DNA of 64,000 nt. Origin: Apodemus sylvaticus (taxonomy: Eukaryota; Chordata; Mammalia; Rodentia; Muridae). Each line of letters begins with the position of its first letter. The first letter of the stretch is position 1. Positions 33,785 to 45,282 of the stretch are shown piece by piece. Where the stretch lies: the NCBI RefSeq assembly GCF_947179515.1, contig NC_067477.1:74394644-74458643 (forward strand), read 5' to 3'. A model generated the notes under the pieces. It saw only the letters and a list, made by a program, of their open reading frames with translations. It had not been told where the DNA came from and made no database searches. Made by a program: the position numbers and the translations under genes.

Positions 33785-36310
33785 ATTTATTTAGGAAAAA
33801 TTTTATTGTGGATGCACTTTTGGGTTTTAAAAATCACAATTATAAAAGGCTTGAGATACCTTTTTGCAATATTTGTAAGAATTCAAATGGCACAAGAAAG
33901 TGGCTTTAAGGTAAGAAAAATCATGACACATTTTTCAGAAGTAAGGAAAGTATTTGTTGACCTTTGCAGTTATTTAGGGCATAATAGTTTTTTTTTTATA
34001 TGTGAAACTCATTTTTATTATGTTATTATAATATTGTGGCTACATTAAAATGTTTGGTAATAATGTTATTTAGTAACTTAAAATTATATTTTTCAAATTT
34101 TAATCATGTTTTATAGATCTAGTAAATACAATAAATTATTATGTCAGTGATTATTTGAACACTAAAGTTCTCAGAAAGAAAGATAGTATGGCAGGATTTT
34201 CCTAACTCACAGGAGTCTTCCTACAGTTCAATCAAGTTACACGTCACAATGGTTAGAAATTTAACCATTCACACTATAATTTCTGCAAAAGTATAGGTCT
34301 ATCTTCTAGCAAAGATATCCTTATCTTAGAAAGCAATTTCTTGAAGCTCACTGAAGTGCTATTTCTCCAGTGTTAATTAGTTTGGAAATTGACTTCACAA
34401 ATCTTCAACCCACTATCAGAGAGAAAATCTCTGCTATTAATCCTGAGTTTCACAGACTTGGACAAGTTATGTGTTTTCTTTCCACCAACCCAACAACAAA
34501 AAGACTAAATTTATCATGTTGTCCAGAAAGTAAATCTGTCTGATGCTTGATGAGGTGTATCTCCATATTTATCCTCTTTTACTATAAAAAAGAAAAAGGA
34601 AAAACAGGTGAAAGGAAATGACTTTCCAAAGGTTAAACTTGCTGAAGGACTGTAGATAAATCAAGAATGCTCTGGGTAAATAACAGGAAAGAAAGTTCTG
34701 GAAATCCACACTGGAATTTCTTACTGAGCTTGACTACTTTCTATGGCATTATCCTTGATCTTGAATCAGATTTCTATTTTAATGTTGTTGTTTTTTCTTA
34801 AAGCAGGTGTTGTTTGCATTGTGCTCTTACCATTGGTCTAGAGACTACCTTGTTCACTAGCATCTGCATTCTTGCCTGCTCACTTTTTACTTTTCAATAA
34901 TGTAGTATTGTTGAAATGTACTCATTATATTACTTATACTCTTACCAGTACATTAACAATAATCTAAAACTCTACAAGTTATCCTTTTGAATTCATTGAC
35001 CCTCCAATTTATAGCAGTGCTATGATCTCCTGTTGATCAATTCTTCACTGAGTGTTTAAAGTTAGCTTTCTGGACTGTAAATTCAATCATCTCCATTGAT
35101 GACCTCAAAGAAATTTTTTTTAAAAAGTCCAAATGTCTCAAAATACCCAAAATCCTCATTTACTTCAATCTTTTTATCTCCAACTCCATCTTGTACTCCC
35201 GATTCATCCCCCTTGTACCTCTGTAATGATGAGCCCTCTCTAGTCCTTACACTTAGATTAATGTTCACCTCTGCCTCATGCTTTAGTGTCAACAATGACT
35301 CCTATTCAAAACCTTTTGTGGAGGTGGTGAGTTCTAGATTATTTGTAGAGTCACACTTTTTACTGAAGTGAGATATTTTATTCCAAATAAATGACAGCAT
35401 AGTAGTCTGATTCAGGAGCCATGCACCACACCAGCTCCTTGAACAATAAACACATGAGGCCTGCATTCTCATTCTTCATTTACAGCCTGTGCTCAATCAA
35501 ACTTCTGCACTTCTGCCTCAGTTTTTGGATTTGTTATTCTTGAATCTCATAAATTTTTTTACAGAAATCTTTATTTTAGCCTGGATATTTTCTACATATT
35601 TCTTCTCAGACATTTTTGTATAACAGGAATGTCCCCTTCTGTAAATTCCAGTTAGGTCTATAAGATATAGCATTTAATTATATGAAGTGGATTCAGTCAC
35701 ATTAATTTTCTTTGCCCAAATAGAGCTATGATGACAATGATTTATTTTTGCTTTTACACAATTCAAGGAGCCTACTTACCCTTTCCTTTTTGAGATCTAA
35801 GTATTTACCACGTCTTAACATAAATGTTCAAAAATGCATAACAAACATTTTGTCTTGTTCCAGTCCTTTAATGAAATCAATCAAATCATTTAAATTATTT
35901 TCTTCTTTTGGGGCATCAATTCCCATACCTTTTTCTAACACTAAATAGGCTATTTTGAAAATAAAGAGTTAATCTTGCATGAAGAACTCTGACTTTTCAA
36001 TTTGGTTATAATATAATTTGAGGAAAATGAAAAATGAGAATAAAATTAGAATGTGGATTTTCATCAAATAAAAGAAAGCAATTGCAATTTGATTAATTAA
36101 TAGTATAATATACACATATACACAGATAGACACAGACACATTTACTTAATGCTTTTGAGAATAATCAACCTTTGTGGTAATTTTGTAAAGATAACACATT
36201 TTAACATCTTTATTAATTTTTTGATAGTCATAAAGAAATACAATATGAAATATAGATGACTTACATAACTGGCTGCTTAGTATGTTTATTTTATTTTGTT
36301 ATGCACTATT
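33785..36310. other. Intergenic, no recognised feature
   Basis: Long AT-rich stretch with no supported gene. Short open frames (up to 91 codons at 35096-35371) overlap antisense frames and lack domains. Confidence 0.5.
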
Positions 36311-36314
36311 TCTC

Positions 36315-36395
36315 CGTGTAGGCTTTTCTGGCCTCACAGTACTTATTCTGCTACCTCTTCGCTACAAATTCTGGGACTAGAGGAGTGCACATAGC
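36315..36395 (-). mobile_element. Ancient B1/PB1 SINE fragment, antisense
   Basis: 'ctggcctcacagtacttatt', 'tgctacctcttcgctacaaa' and 'ttctgggactagaggagtgc' follow the reverse-complement B1 order. Divergence is high. Confidence 0.45.
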
Positions 36396-36399
36396 ACCA

Positions 36400-39300
36400 A
36401 GAAACTTATTATTTGGTAGGAAGCTCTTTTCTTGTTCTGAACCCTGCAGCACTAGCTTATGTCTCTGAGCAAGCACACTCTGAGATTTTCCACATGAAGC
36501 AATTCTGTAACAAAATAAGTCTCTGGTATTCCGAAAGCTTTAATCATCCTGTTATGTAATGTATTAAATAAATCTGTGTAATGCAGTAGAACTCAGTATT
36601 GCCTAACTTATTTTATTGTATTGATTTTCACATGTTGTAAAGCCATGCATCTTTCTTTTAAATGCGAAAAAAAAAACAAATATCCTTTCAAAATCAGATT
36701 CAGATGCCAGTCAAGATATCTCTTTAGAAATTAATCTTTGTGAGATGATATACAAATGGGAGTCACAGACAGAAACGTAAATAAAGAAGCAGCAATTATG
36801 TAGTTTGAACATACTCTTTTGGAGGATGGGTCCTTAAATTTTACAAACCTGAAATTGTTAACACATTAACAGGAAAGCATTTCCTGGTGGCAGGTATTTT
36901 CATATCTTGTTAATAGGAAAATTTTGAAATAATTTATTAACGTAGTAGCTATTAATGTCTCATGACATCTCCCTTATATTACAGATATCTGTTTTTAGGA
37001 GGATGATACAATAATTAGTATAGACTGTTCTTTTCAAAGACTTACTTAAAATGTAAGCACATATATAGCATCCTCATTTAATAATTCATAAAGTTAAGCC
37101 AACAATTAAAGTATGTGTTGCAGGTATAAATGAACAATCTGAACATATGTCTGTAAGGATATTCCATTCATATTAGAAAGAATGCATCTATACCTAAATG
37201 GTTATGTATTCCACATTAGGTTGTTGAACAAATCCGTACATGGAAACATATAATTCAAGGCCTTTCAGTTTTAAGTTAAAATGGTTTCAAACTACATTAA
37301 ATTGTGTTTTGTTGTTGTTGTAGTTTTCACAGGATGTGTTGGCTCATGCAAATTAGAAATCTAAGGGATGGGACAAACTTTAAGAAGAGCTTGATCTGGA
37401 AATTCAAACAATTTTATCCTGCTGAGAGTGATCATACAACTCAGTCAAGTGAACACAGTCCATCAGCGGGAAGGACAAGGCTGCTCCTCCTTAGAGATTT
37501 TTGCCTTCTCCTCTCTTCAGGATTTCCCTTTCTTTCCCTTTTGATAGACTGTCAGACCAAAAGCATGTTTCCATGCAAGATTTTATGGGGACAAGATAAT
37601 ATGTAAAACATTGCAATGCTGATTCATGTTTTCCTAATGACCTGATTTGGTGTTTGTAGCAGCTCAATATTTTAGCACAGTCCTAAGCTTCCTTTGCCAT
37701 TTCATTTCCCCAGGACAGAAATAGTACTACATTTTCAGAGATATTATTTTAACAATATGAAGTGGATATTTATGCACCCTTGACAATTTCAAGTTATTAT
37801 ATTTCTTAAATGTACAAATTTCATCTCCAGTCCTATTTCACAGGGTCATGAATTATCGAAGAAGGAGTAGAGAGTAATATCCAAGTGAAGATGTGAGGTT
37901 CTAATAACAAAGGCAATTACTATGTGTAAATTGAGTGTGTGTATTTTCCTTTTCCAACATTAACATATACTAAATATAGAATGTTTTGGTTTCCTATATT
38001 GCAATTCTTTCCTGAACATCCTCCTTTCTTCCAGAGGCTAAATGCATAATGATTTGGAGGGAGATCAGTCACTATTCTTAAAACTGAGTTTAAACTGTCA
38101 AATCTATTCCATCTCCAAGGTTTTTTTTTTTTGACTAGAGAGATAAAATAAAATGTAGCAAGATCAGCTTATGCTCAAAGAATTCTGACCTCCACATTTG
38201 AAAGCCTATTTAGAAAAGGTAATTGCCTTTTATCATCTGTTCTATTTTTTGAGTAAATAATACATAAATTACAATCTAAGCTATGAAGAGAACAATCGCA
38301 GTGCTGATTTAGAATTCAGTGAACACACTGGATTTTGCTTTCAGGTGGCAGAAGCCCCAGGGTTCCCTGACTCCCTTTGTGTTCTCCTACTTGTAGAGTC
38401 CTTGGAGCTGACAGATGCTTATCAAACATTCATGTAAACACTGCTGTCAGAGCTGTGCTTCTCTAGCCCTGCAGGTCAGCATGGAACATCATTAATGCTG
38501 GACGGAAGATAGAAATGTCATGCCATAAGCTTTGTAATGCAGGAAAATGCCTACTCTCTTTTTGGAAGATTCAGCACCCAAACTGTTAATTTTGTTGACA
38601 TGAAAGATGCATACAGAGTCAAGGTTCACAATGATACTGACGAATTAGTCAAGCACAGATTCTGGCACGGTTTTGGATTTTGTTTCCACAAGTTAAAATT
38701 GCCATTAGGCTTTTGGTTGTTGTTTTTGATTCAGAGGATGTGAAAGTCCAGTTCAAGTGTGTAATGTGCCACAGACAAGCATATGAGGTACCACACCAAT
38801 GCACTCTGATGGCAGTAATTGGGAAGACCTAACACTGGATTCTCTAGTTCTAGGGTTACTTACTTTACATTAACTAGTTTCTTTCATTTTCAGTTTCTCT
38901 GGGGCTGTTGTCTGTTACATTCATCAGACAGAATGGTCCTTTTGGTTTTTAGGATGACTCTTTACCTGGCCATATGAAAGGCTCTACACTCACAGTCTGT
39001 AAAGGAGGTCTCACCGTTCCCACAACAGCAGAAGTTATTACTCTTCTTCTTTAAATTCTGTTCCTACCTTTACCTAAGAAATGTGTTCCAGCACTTGCAT
39101 ACTCATCACTGACTTAGCAACCTTATCTTCCCAGTCCATTCTGATCAGATAGCCACTGTGTCCCTGCCATTGGCACTGGGATATCGGTTCTCAATTATAT
39201 ACTTTCCCAAGTTCTGGACTGAATATCACAATGGTACATGTTTGAAAAGCAAGTAGTCACATCCTGAAGGAAAAAAAAATGGTTTCACATAATTGGTAAA

Positions 39301-39410
39301 CAAATTGATTGGGTGGGGGAACTGTGGAGGATCTGGAAAGAGTTAGGGGAAAGGAATTCATAATCAAAACATATCTTATTAAAACACTATTTTCGTTTAA
39401 AAAAGGAAAA
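36400..39410. other. Mostly single-copy intergenic DNA
   Basis: No gene, LTR or LINE recognised over 3 kb. A GC-richer patch at 38280-38700 has no motif I can name, and open frames (100 codons at 37304-37606, 68 at 38537-38743) show no domain. A T-run lies at about 38120. Confidence 0.45.
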
Positions 39411-39420
39411 ATGCAAATCT

Positions 39421-39464
39421 TCATCATGATCATGATCATCATGATCATGATCATCATGATCATC
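39421..39464. repeat. (TCATGATCA)n-type palindromic microsatellite
   Basis: Alternating 'tcatgatcatgatcatcatg' units. Each contains the self-complementary tetramers GATC and CATG, so the tract is locally palindromic as well as repetitive. Confidence 0.93.
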
Positions 39465-39542
39465 TTTATCTAAATAACTCTGAAAGTTACCAAATCCCAA
39501 ACCTGGAGCTTTTGAAAATGGACTATTTGAAAATTGGACTAA

Positions 39543-39711
39543 GCCGGGCAGCAGTGGCATGTGCCTTTAATCCCAGCACTTGGGAGGCCAACCTGGTCTA
39601 CAGATTAAGTTCCAGGACAGCAAGGGCTATACAGAGAAAGTCTGTCTCTAAAAACAAAAACAAAAACAAAAACAAAAAAAAACAAAAAAACAAAAAAAGG
39701 GAAAGAAAGAA
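39543..39711 (+). mobile_element. B1 SINE with internal deletion and target duplication
   Basis: The B1 head 'gccgggcagcagtggcatgt' and 'taatcccagcacttgggagg' jump to 'ccaacctggtctacagatta', losing about 30 bp of the usual body. The tail is (AAAAAC)n and A-rich. Flanking copies are aaattggactaagc (39531-39544) and aaattgactaagc (39712-39724), overlapping the first SINE bases and differing by one base. It is a fairly recent insertion. Confidence 0.92.
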
Positions 39712-39729
39712 AAATTGACTAAGCTGTAG

Positions 39730-40780
39730 CCCATAATATCAATATTTTAAAATTATTAATCTAATTAAAAAACATTTTTTCATCACTCCCATTTCTGGAA
39801 AACTAAGCACTTACCTGTGGCTCTATGTTATCCCAAAACAGATATAATTATCCATAATTTAGCAAACCTAAACTAACAGAATGAGGATAACTGTGAGGAT
39901 TAAGATAAGGTATCTGTGCTTTAACAATGCCAGGTCTATTTTTAGATACACAGAGATTGCAACCCGTGGAGGTAAGCTGAAGATGTTGCTATCTGCAGAT
40001 ATTCTTTACCAGTGGACACCTTGCTTCGAATGTTTAAACAAAGTATTTGATTCCTATCACCTTCCTGTCTACTCCACAACAAAAGACACAGGCAAAAGGA
40101 GAACAGTGGTATTTGGTCATCTCTTCCAAACTCACTCATCTAGTTTTCAGTCTGGTCAATACAATGTGAACATTTCCTTCCCACCTTGGCTTCTATTTAC
40201 ATCCTGCCTGCAAGCACCAGGCAGCTTTTTCCCTTCCTCTTTCTTCCTTTATCTGAAGTGTGCACTAGACATCGCTGTATAATATTGTTGATTTGTAATT
40301 ACTATTGTCCCAATATAACAGGTTATAATTTTATTTTCTTTAGTATAAATGTCTCTTCTTCCTTGGCATTCTATATAGATTCTAATACAGCATTACAATC
40401 GATTTCAGGCTAGTATGAGATTTCTAAAACTTCTGTACTCTCTCTCCCCACTTAGTTACAATTCTTATCAAGCCACCCTTAAGTATTTATATTTATTCTG
40501 TTTTCTCTTTCTAAATCTCCTAAAGAGATTGTGATCTAAATAGAGAAAGAGAGAGATGCTGCTTATGATTTCCAATCCAACTTCATAGGACTTTTGCAAT
40601 CATATTGTTTAAATGTGTCCTATGAAAGGGATGACTTATCTTTTAGATATTATTGGCTTGCTAAAGATATTAATCCACAAATTATGTAATATGAACTCTA
40701 ATCATTTGGGATTTTATTAGCTTACTGTGTAATAAGTACTTTATTCTTTTGTTTCTTTTTATTATTTTATTTTATTTTTT
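39730..40780. other. Intergenic, no recognised feature
   Basis: No repeat or gene recognised. A 133-codon frame at 39881-40282 is open on the plus strand but has no recognisable domain or conserved-looking pattern. Confidence 0.45.
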
Positions 40781-40784
40781 AAAG

Positions 40785-41615
40785 GGAAGTACAACATTTT
40801 ATGATGAAATTAAAGATTTATATGGAAAATATTTCAGATAAACACATTAAAATTGACAATTTTCATGGAAAACTAAGGAGTAAATTGGTAGATATGTAAA
40901 ACATTGCTAAATTAATTGAAATAGGGGTTAGAAACATTTTATGATAGAATTGAAGATTTACATGGAAATATTTCTGATAAAATTGTAGAAAAATGTACAA
41001 AATCATCTTAGAATTGAAGATTATCATGGAAAATTTTATATAGATATAATAATGGTAGGCATAAAATATTTCTAAGTTGATTAAAAGTAGAATTATAAAC
41101 ATTTTCTGATAAAGTTGAAGATTTACATGGAAAATATTCTGATAAAATTGTAGAAATATATAGAAAAACATGTTAAATTAAATATTATCATGGAAATTAT
41201 ATAGATAAAATGATAGGCATAAAGATAATTCTAAGCTGATTGAAGGTAGAATTATAAACATTTTCAGATAACATTGAAGATTTACATAGAAAATATTTCT
41301 GGTTAAATTCAAGAAATAGACAAACATGTTAAAATTGACTATTTCATGGAAAATTTTACATAAAAAATGGTTGATATAAAAACTTTCTAAATTAATTGAA
41401 GTTGGAATTAGAAACATTTGTAATAAAATCAAAGATTTACATTGAAAACATTTCTGATAGGATAGAGGAAGTATATAGAAAGACATTTTAAAGTTGAAGA
41501 TTATCATTAAGAAAAATGAAGATAAAATGGTAGACATAAAAAATTACTAAATTAATTTCAAGGGGAAATACAAACATTTTCTGATAAAATTGAAGATTTA
41601 CATGAGAAATATTTT
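40785..41615 (+). repeat. Satellite-like tandem array, about 160-bp units
   Basis: The motif '(t)gaagatttacatgga' or its variants begins at 40811, 40951, 41116, 41275, 41430 and 41591, giving spacings of 140, 165, 159, 155 and 161 bp. Each unit also has a related half-motif, 'gaagattatcatgg', about 64 bp after the first (for example 41016), so a unit looks like two diverged half-units. Units share 'aaatatttctgataaaatt', 'ctaaattaattgaagg' and 'agaaacatttt'. There are about five to six copies. The family is unknown to me, and related inverted units lie at 3597-3895. Confidence 0.9.
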
Positions 41616-41618
41616 GTT

Positions 41619-41687
41619 ACTGTATTTCTTTTTATTGGGGAGTTGAGTCCATTATTGTTAAGAGATTGTTAAGAATAGTGTTTGGAG
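41619..41687 (-). mobile_element. L1 ORF2 5'-end fragment, antisense
   Basis: 'tactgtatttctttttattg', 'gggagttgagtccatta' and 'gttaagagattgttaag' are the reverse complement of the first bases of L1 ORF2. It abuts the satellite-like array on the left and a sense ORF1 fragment on the right. Confidence 0.8.
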
Positions 41688-42168
41688 AAGCCTTCAGAAC
41701 TCCAAATAGACTGGACCAGAACAGAAAATCCTCCCAGCACATAATAATCAAAACATCAAATTCACTAAACAAATAAAGAATATTAAAAGCAATAAAGGAA
41801 AAGGGGCAAGTAACTTATAAATGCAGATCTATCAGAATCACATAAGACTTCTTACCAGAGACGATGAAAGCTACAAGATCCTGGGCAGACCTCATACAGA
41901 CCCCAAGATAACACAAATGCCAGCCCAGGCTATTATACCCAGCAAAACTCTCAATCATCATAGATGGAGAAACCAAGATATTCCATGATAAAACCAAATT
42001 TACACAATATCTGTCCACAAATCCAGCCCTACAAAGGATTATTGATGGAAAATGCCAACAAAGAAGGGAAACTACAACCTAGAAAAAGCAAGAAAGTAAT
42101 CTTCCAACAAACCCAAAAGAAGATACCCACACAAAAATAAAAATAACATCAAAAATAACAGGACGTAC
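41688..42168 (+). pseudogene. L1 ORF1 C-terminal fragment, sense
   Basis: ORF1 C-terminal sequence from 'gaagccttcagaactccaaa' through 'agatctatcagaatcacata' and 'ccaagatattccatgataaa' to the ORF1 end, then the inter-ORF spacer to 'aacatcaaaaataacagga'. The intact reading is interrupted, for example by TAA in 'caaataaagaatatt' and in 'cacataagacttc'. With the inverted ORF2 piece to its left it forms one L1 segment cut and inverted at the ORF1/ORF2 spacer. No 3' UTR follows. Confidence 0.85.
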
Positions 42169-42169
42169 T

Positions 42170-43138
42170 TTATTCTTAATGACCTAAATTTGGTTGCTGT
42201 GTAAAATATAAAATGCACGAGATCCAGAATGAATTTTGTCCATCTTTAGCCACTTATTCTCTTTCCTTAACATTTCTTGCAAAGGTCAGTGTGCTATTTT
42301 AAATTACTAAATATTTGGTTTGATTTTCTTATAATGTACTCATTGCTGTTGGGTCTTTGACTCATTGAACAAAATAAAAATCCAATATTTTAGACAAAAA
42401 TAAGCCATTTGTTTGTGATGGGAAAGGCTGGTTCTGGCCTGTCCTCTAGGAGTGTTGTATGAAAAAGGTATCCATCCAAAGTTTTATGCTTGTGGAAATA
42501 TAGTGCTTGTGGTAATTTTAAACCTAAATAAAGATAACTATACTTAGTCTACCAAATGCACTTCTAAATCTCATGAAGAAAAGAATTTAGGGTTCATCTG
42601 ATTATACAAAAACACACAACACAACCTTTAATTTAAACTAAAAATATGAAACACTGATCAAACTTTAAACTGAATATTTTCTTCAGATATCTCATGTTGA
42701 GGCTGTTATTTAGGCATATTTTATGACATTTGTGTGGGTGTAGATCTAAACCAAAAGAGGTAAAGGGAAATTACATATGAAAACATAAACAATATGTGTA
42801 AGCCAATTACTGGGTATGAAGGTTATGTTTGAATACTAAGCCTGTGCATTTCTTCAGTAAAATTAGCTAATACTTCCTAGGAAAAATTCTTTAATGAAAC
42901 AACAAATATTTAGATGTTTTCAGTTTTTAGTCTCTATTATTTATGTCAAACACACTCAGTTCATTCAGTGACTTATGTAGAATTTCCCCTGTCCATTTCT
43001 ATATGTAGTGTGGAATGTTATTTCTTCATGATTTTTCTACTTAATTCTATTAGTATTTTTGTAGTGTCTATTGTTATATCCTTCCTCTCTTTCCATCTTC
43101 ATTGTCCTTCAATGTCTTTATGACTTTGCTTTTTAGTT
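42170..43138. other. Intergenic, no recognised feature
   Basis: AT-rich sequence without recognised repeats or genes. Confidence 0.5.
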
Positions 43139-43139
43139 A

Positions 43140-43840
43140 TTACTGAAAGAGGAGGCTCAGGCAGCCTCCCTCTGTGCTTTCTAGCCACTCTGCTCTTTCT
43201 CACAACTAACAATGAGCTCCCCTCCCCTCACTGGCCTTTCAGAGAGGGCCTGGTTTGGTGCCAAAATGCTGCTATCCCCATTTTTCATGGTGGCACTCCT
43301 TAAGGAAACTCCAGCCCCCTGGAGCAATAGATGACAACTTCAGAACAGACAAATGGCGATATCCCTCAGCCCACCCATGACTCGCCCTTCCCAGTGCAGC
43401 TGGTGCCAGTCATTGGGAAAACCAAAGACCAAAGTGCCCCACATTTGAGCGCTGAAGAGAGGGCAAAGCATTCCCGGACACCTGTGATCAGTTTGTAGAA
43501 ACACACTAGTTTCTGATAGCACCATAAAGTTACTACCCAGGTCAGAAAAGGCCCCCCTTCCAGTTGTGTGAGTCTGCCCTTTCTGCCTGAACAAACGATA
43601 TTGTGTTTGAAAGAGAACTTCCCTTGTCACCTTCCCCTGTCAATCTGAAGTCCAAGAATCGCAGTTCATGTCAGATAAAAACTCAAAGCCCATAGATGCA
43701 AGGTCGCAGGGTCACATCCTTATCCTGTGCAGTGGGAAGGTTTGTGATCTGAGTCTGACTCAAATGAAAGGACTCTTGCTTCACTGCATTGGATTAGCAG
43801 TTCTCCTTGGGATTCCACAGAGACCTGGACACAACATGAT
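43140..43840. other. GC-richer block of unknown identity
   Basis: This block is clearly richer in G+C than its AT-rich neighbours. It carries a 96-codon minus-strand frame (43340-43630) and an 81-codon plus-strand frame (43668-43913), neither with a domain I recognise. I see no LTR ends, poly-A tail or target duplication, although decayed LTR or processed pseudogene remain possible. Confidence 0.35.
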
Positions 43841-44357
43841 ATGTAAATATAATTGCTTAAGAATCAAAACGTATAGTTTGTTCTTTTTCATTATATATTA
43901 TTTTTCATCATAGTTTACAGTTGAACTTATTTTTTGGCTTCATAATTTCATATTACATAGTTTTCTTGTTCCAATAGAAGTTCCAATGTAGTTTCCAAAT
44001 AATCTATTGAATAATTCCTCTTCCTGGAGGCAGAGACTATCCTATAGTGTTTAAACCTCCTGTCTTTTGAGTTTGGTCATAATCTGATTTCACAACTGAT
44101 ACTTCCTTTCTCTTCTTGTCAACTAAGTTAGCTCTTACTCACCTTGGAGTTTCGGTTTTCTCTTTATTTTGGTTGTCATTTTATTTTGCATGTTCTCCAG
44201 TTGCTTAATAAAGAACTGTGTAAATCTGAGACTTTAAAAATAATTTAAAGAAGATATAAAGATGTTTTCAAATGGCATGATACACCAAATTGGCACAGAT
44301 CTTTCACATTTTTAAATGTGCATAAGTATTGTTTAACTGTTTCTTCTGAGATCAAAA

Positions 44358-44728
44358 TGTCCTATTCTTTGAGTATAGGAAGGCCACTGATTGGCTTGAG
44401 TTGATTTTATAACCTGCCACTTTGCTGAAGTTGTTTATCAGCTGTAGGAGCTCTCTAGTGGAGTTTTTTGGGTCACTTAGGTAGACTATCATGTCGTCTG
44501 CAAATAATGATAGTTTGACTTCCTCCTTTCCAATTTGTATCCCTTTGACCTCCTTATGTTTTTGAATTGCCCGAGCTAGTACCTCAAGTACAATATTGAA
44601 AAGATTAGGAGAAAGGGTGCAGCTTTCTAGTCCCTGATTTTAGTGGGATTGCTTCAAGTTTCTCTCCATTTAGTTTGATGCTGGCTACCGGTTTGCTGTA
44701 TATTGCTTTTACTATGTTTAGATAGGGT
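44358..44728 (-). mobile_element. L1 ORF2 reverse-transcriptase fragment, antisense
   Basis: The plus strand contains the reverse complement of the RT active-site region: 'catgtcgtctgcaaataatg' at about 44490-44509, coding FADDM on the minus strand. 'ctccatttagtttgatgctg' and 'taccggtttgctgtatattg' follow. The match to young rodent L1 is good. It ends sharply at 'tagatagggtcc', beyond which different L1 sequence begins. Confidence 0.88.
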
Positions 44729-45180
44729 CCCTCCCTTAGAGTCATGAAAGTTTCTAAGCTATCAGGTTTCTGATACATTCTAGAGGGTCCACCATTGTCC
44801 TACCTCCAGAGGTTGCCTGTTTCCATTATTTCTGCTGGCTCTCAGGGCTTTAGTCCTTTTCCCCCATTCAATATCAGATTATATTTCCCTCTCTCCTCCC
44901 CAGCTCTGGCTCCTTTCCCTACCAGAGTCCTCTCTTCCTCCTCTTTTGTGGTTGCTTTCTTCTCCCTCCAAACTAGGAATGAGATATCCTTACTTGGGCC
45001 TTCAGCTTGTTGACATTTTTGAGTTCCATGGACTTCCTGGTTACCCCCTCAACAAGCACCCCATCTCACAACCTTCTTTTCCTCTCTCCCCTTTGCTTCT
45101 ATGAGGGTGCTCCCTCACCCATCCACCCTTCCCCACCTCCCCTCCAGAATCCTCAATACAGGGAGATACTTGTACATCCT
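44729..45180 (-). mobile_element. Older L1 3' UTR pieces, antisense
   Basis: 44729-45010 ('ttgcctgtttccattatttc', 'tgctggctctcagggcttta') resembles the reverse complement of an Lx-type 3' UTR. 45060-45165 ('tgcttctatgagggtgctcc', 'cacctcccctccagaatcct') resembles a different part of the same UTR. Subfamily and exact joins are uncertain. Confidence 0.55.
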
Positions 45181-45282
45181 TTAAAAAAAAAAGGGTGGAG
45201 TCTTACAGTCTTTTATTTTGACATTATCAGTGATCTTGGTTTTCTAAGATCTCTGCCTATCACATAATATGTTAATAAATGT

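Noticed and set aside
39881..40282. 133-codon plus-strand open frame
   Set aside because: No recognisable domain, no signs of coding composition, and no exon context. Probably chance.
40863..41537. Two consecutive minus-strand frames (102 and 119 codons) as a repeat protein
   Set aside because: They follow the AT-rich satellite-like units, show no domain or start context, and the related copy at 3.7 kb is inverted and short.
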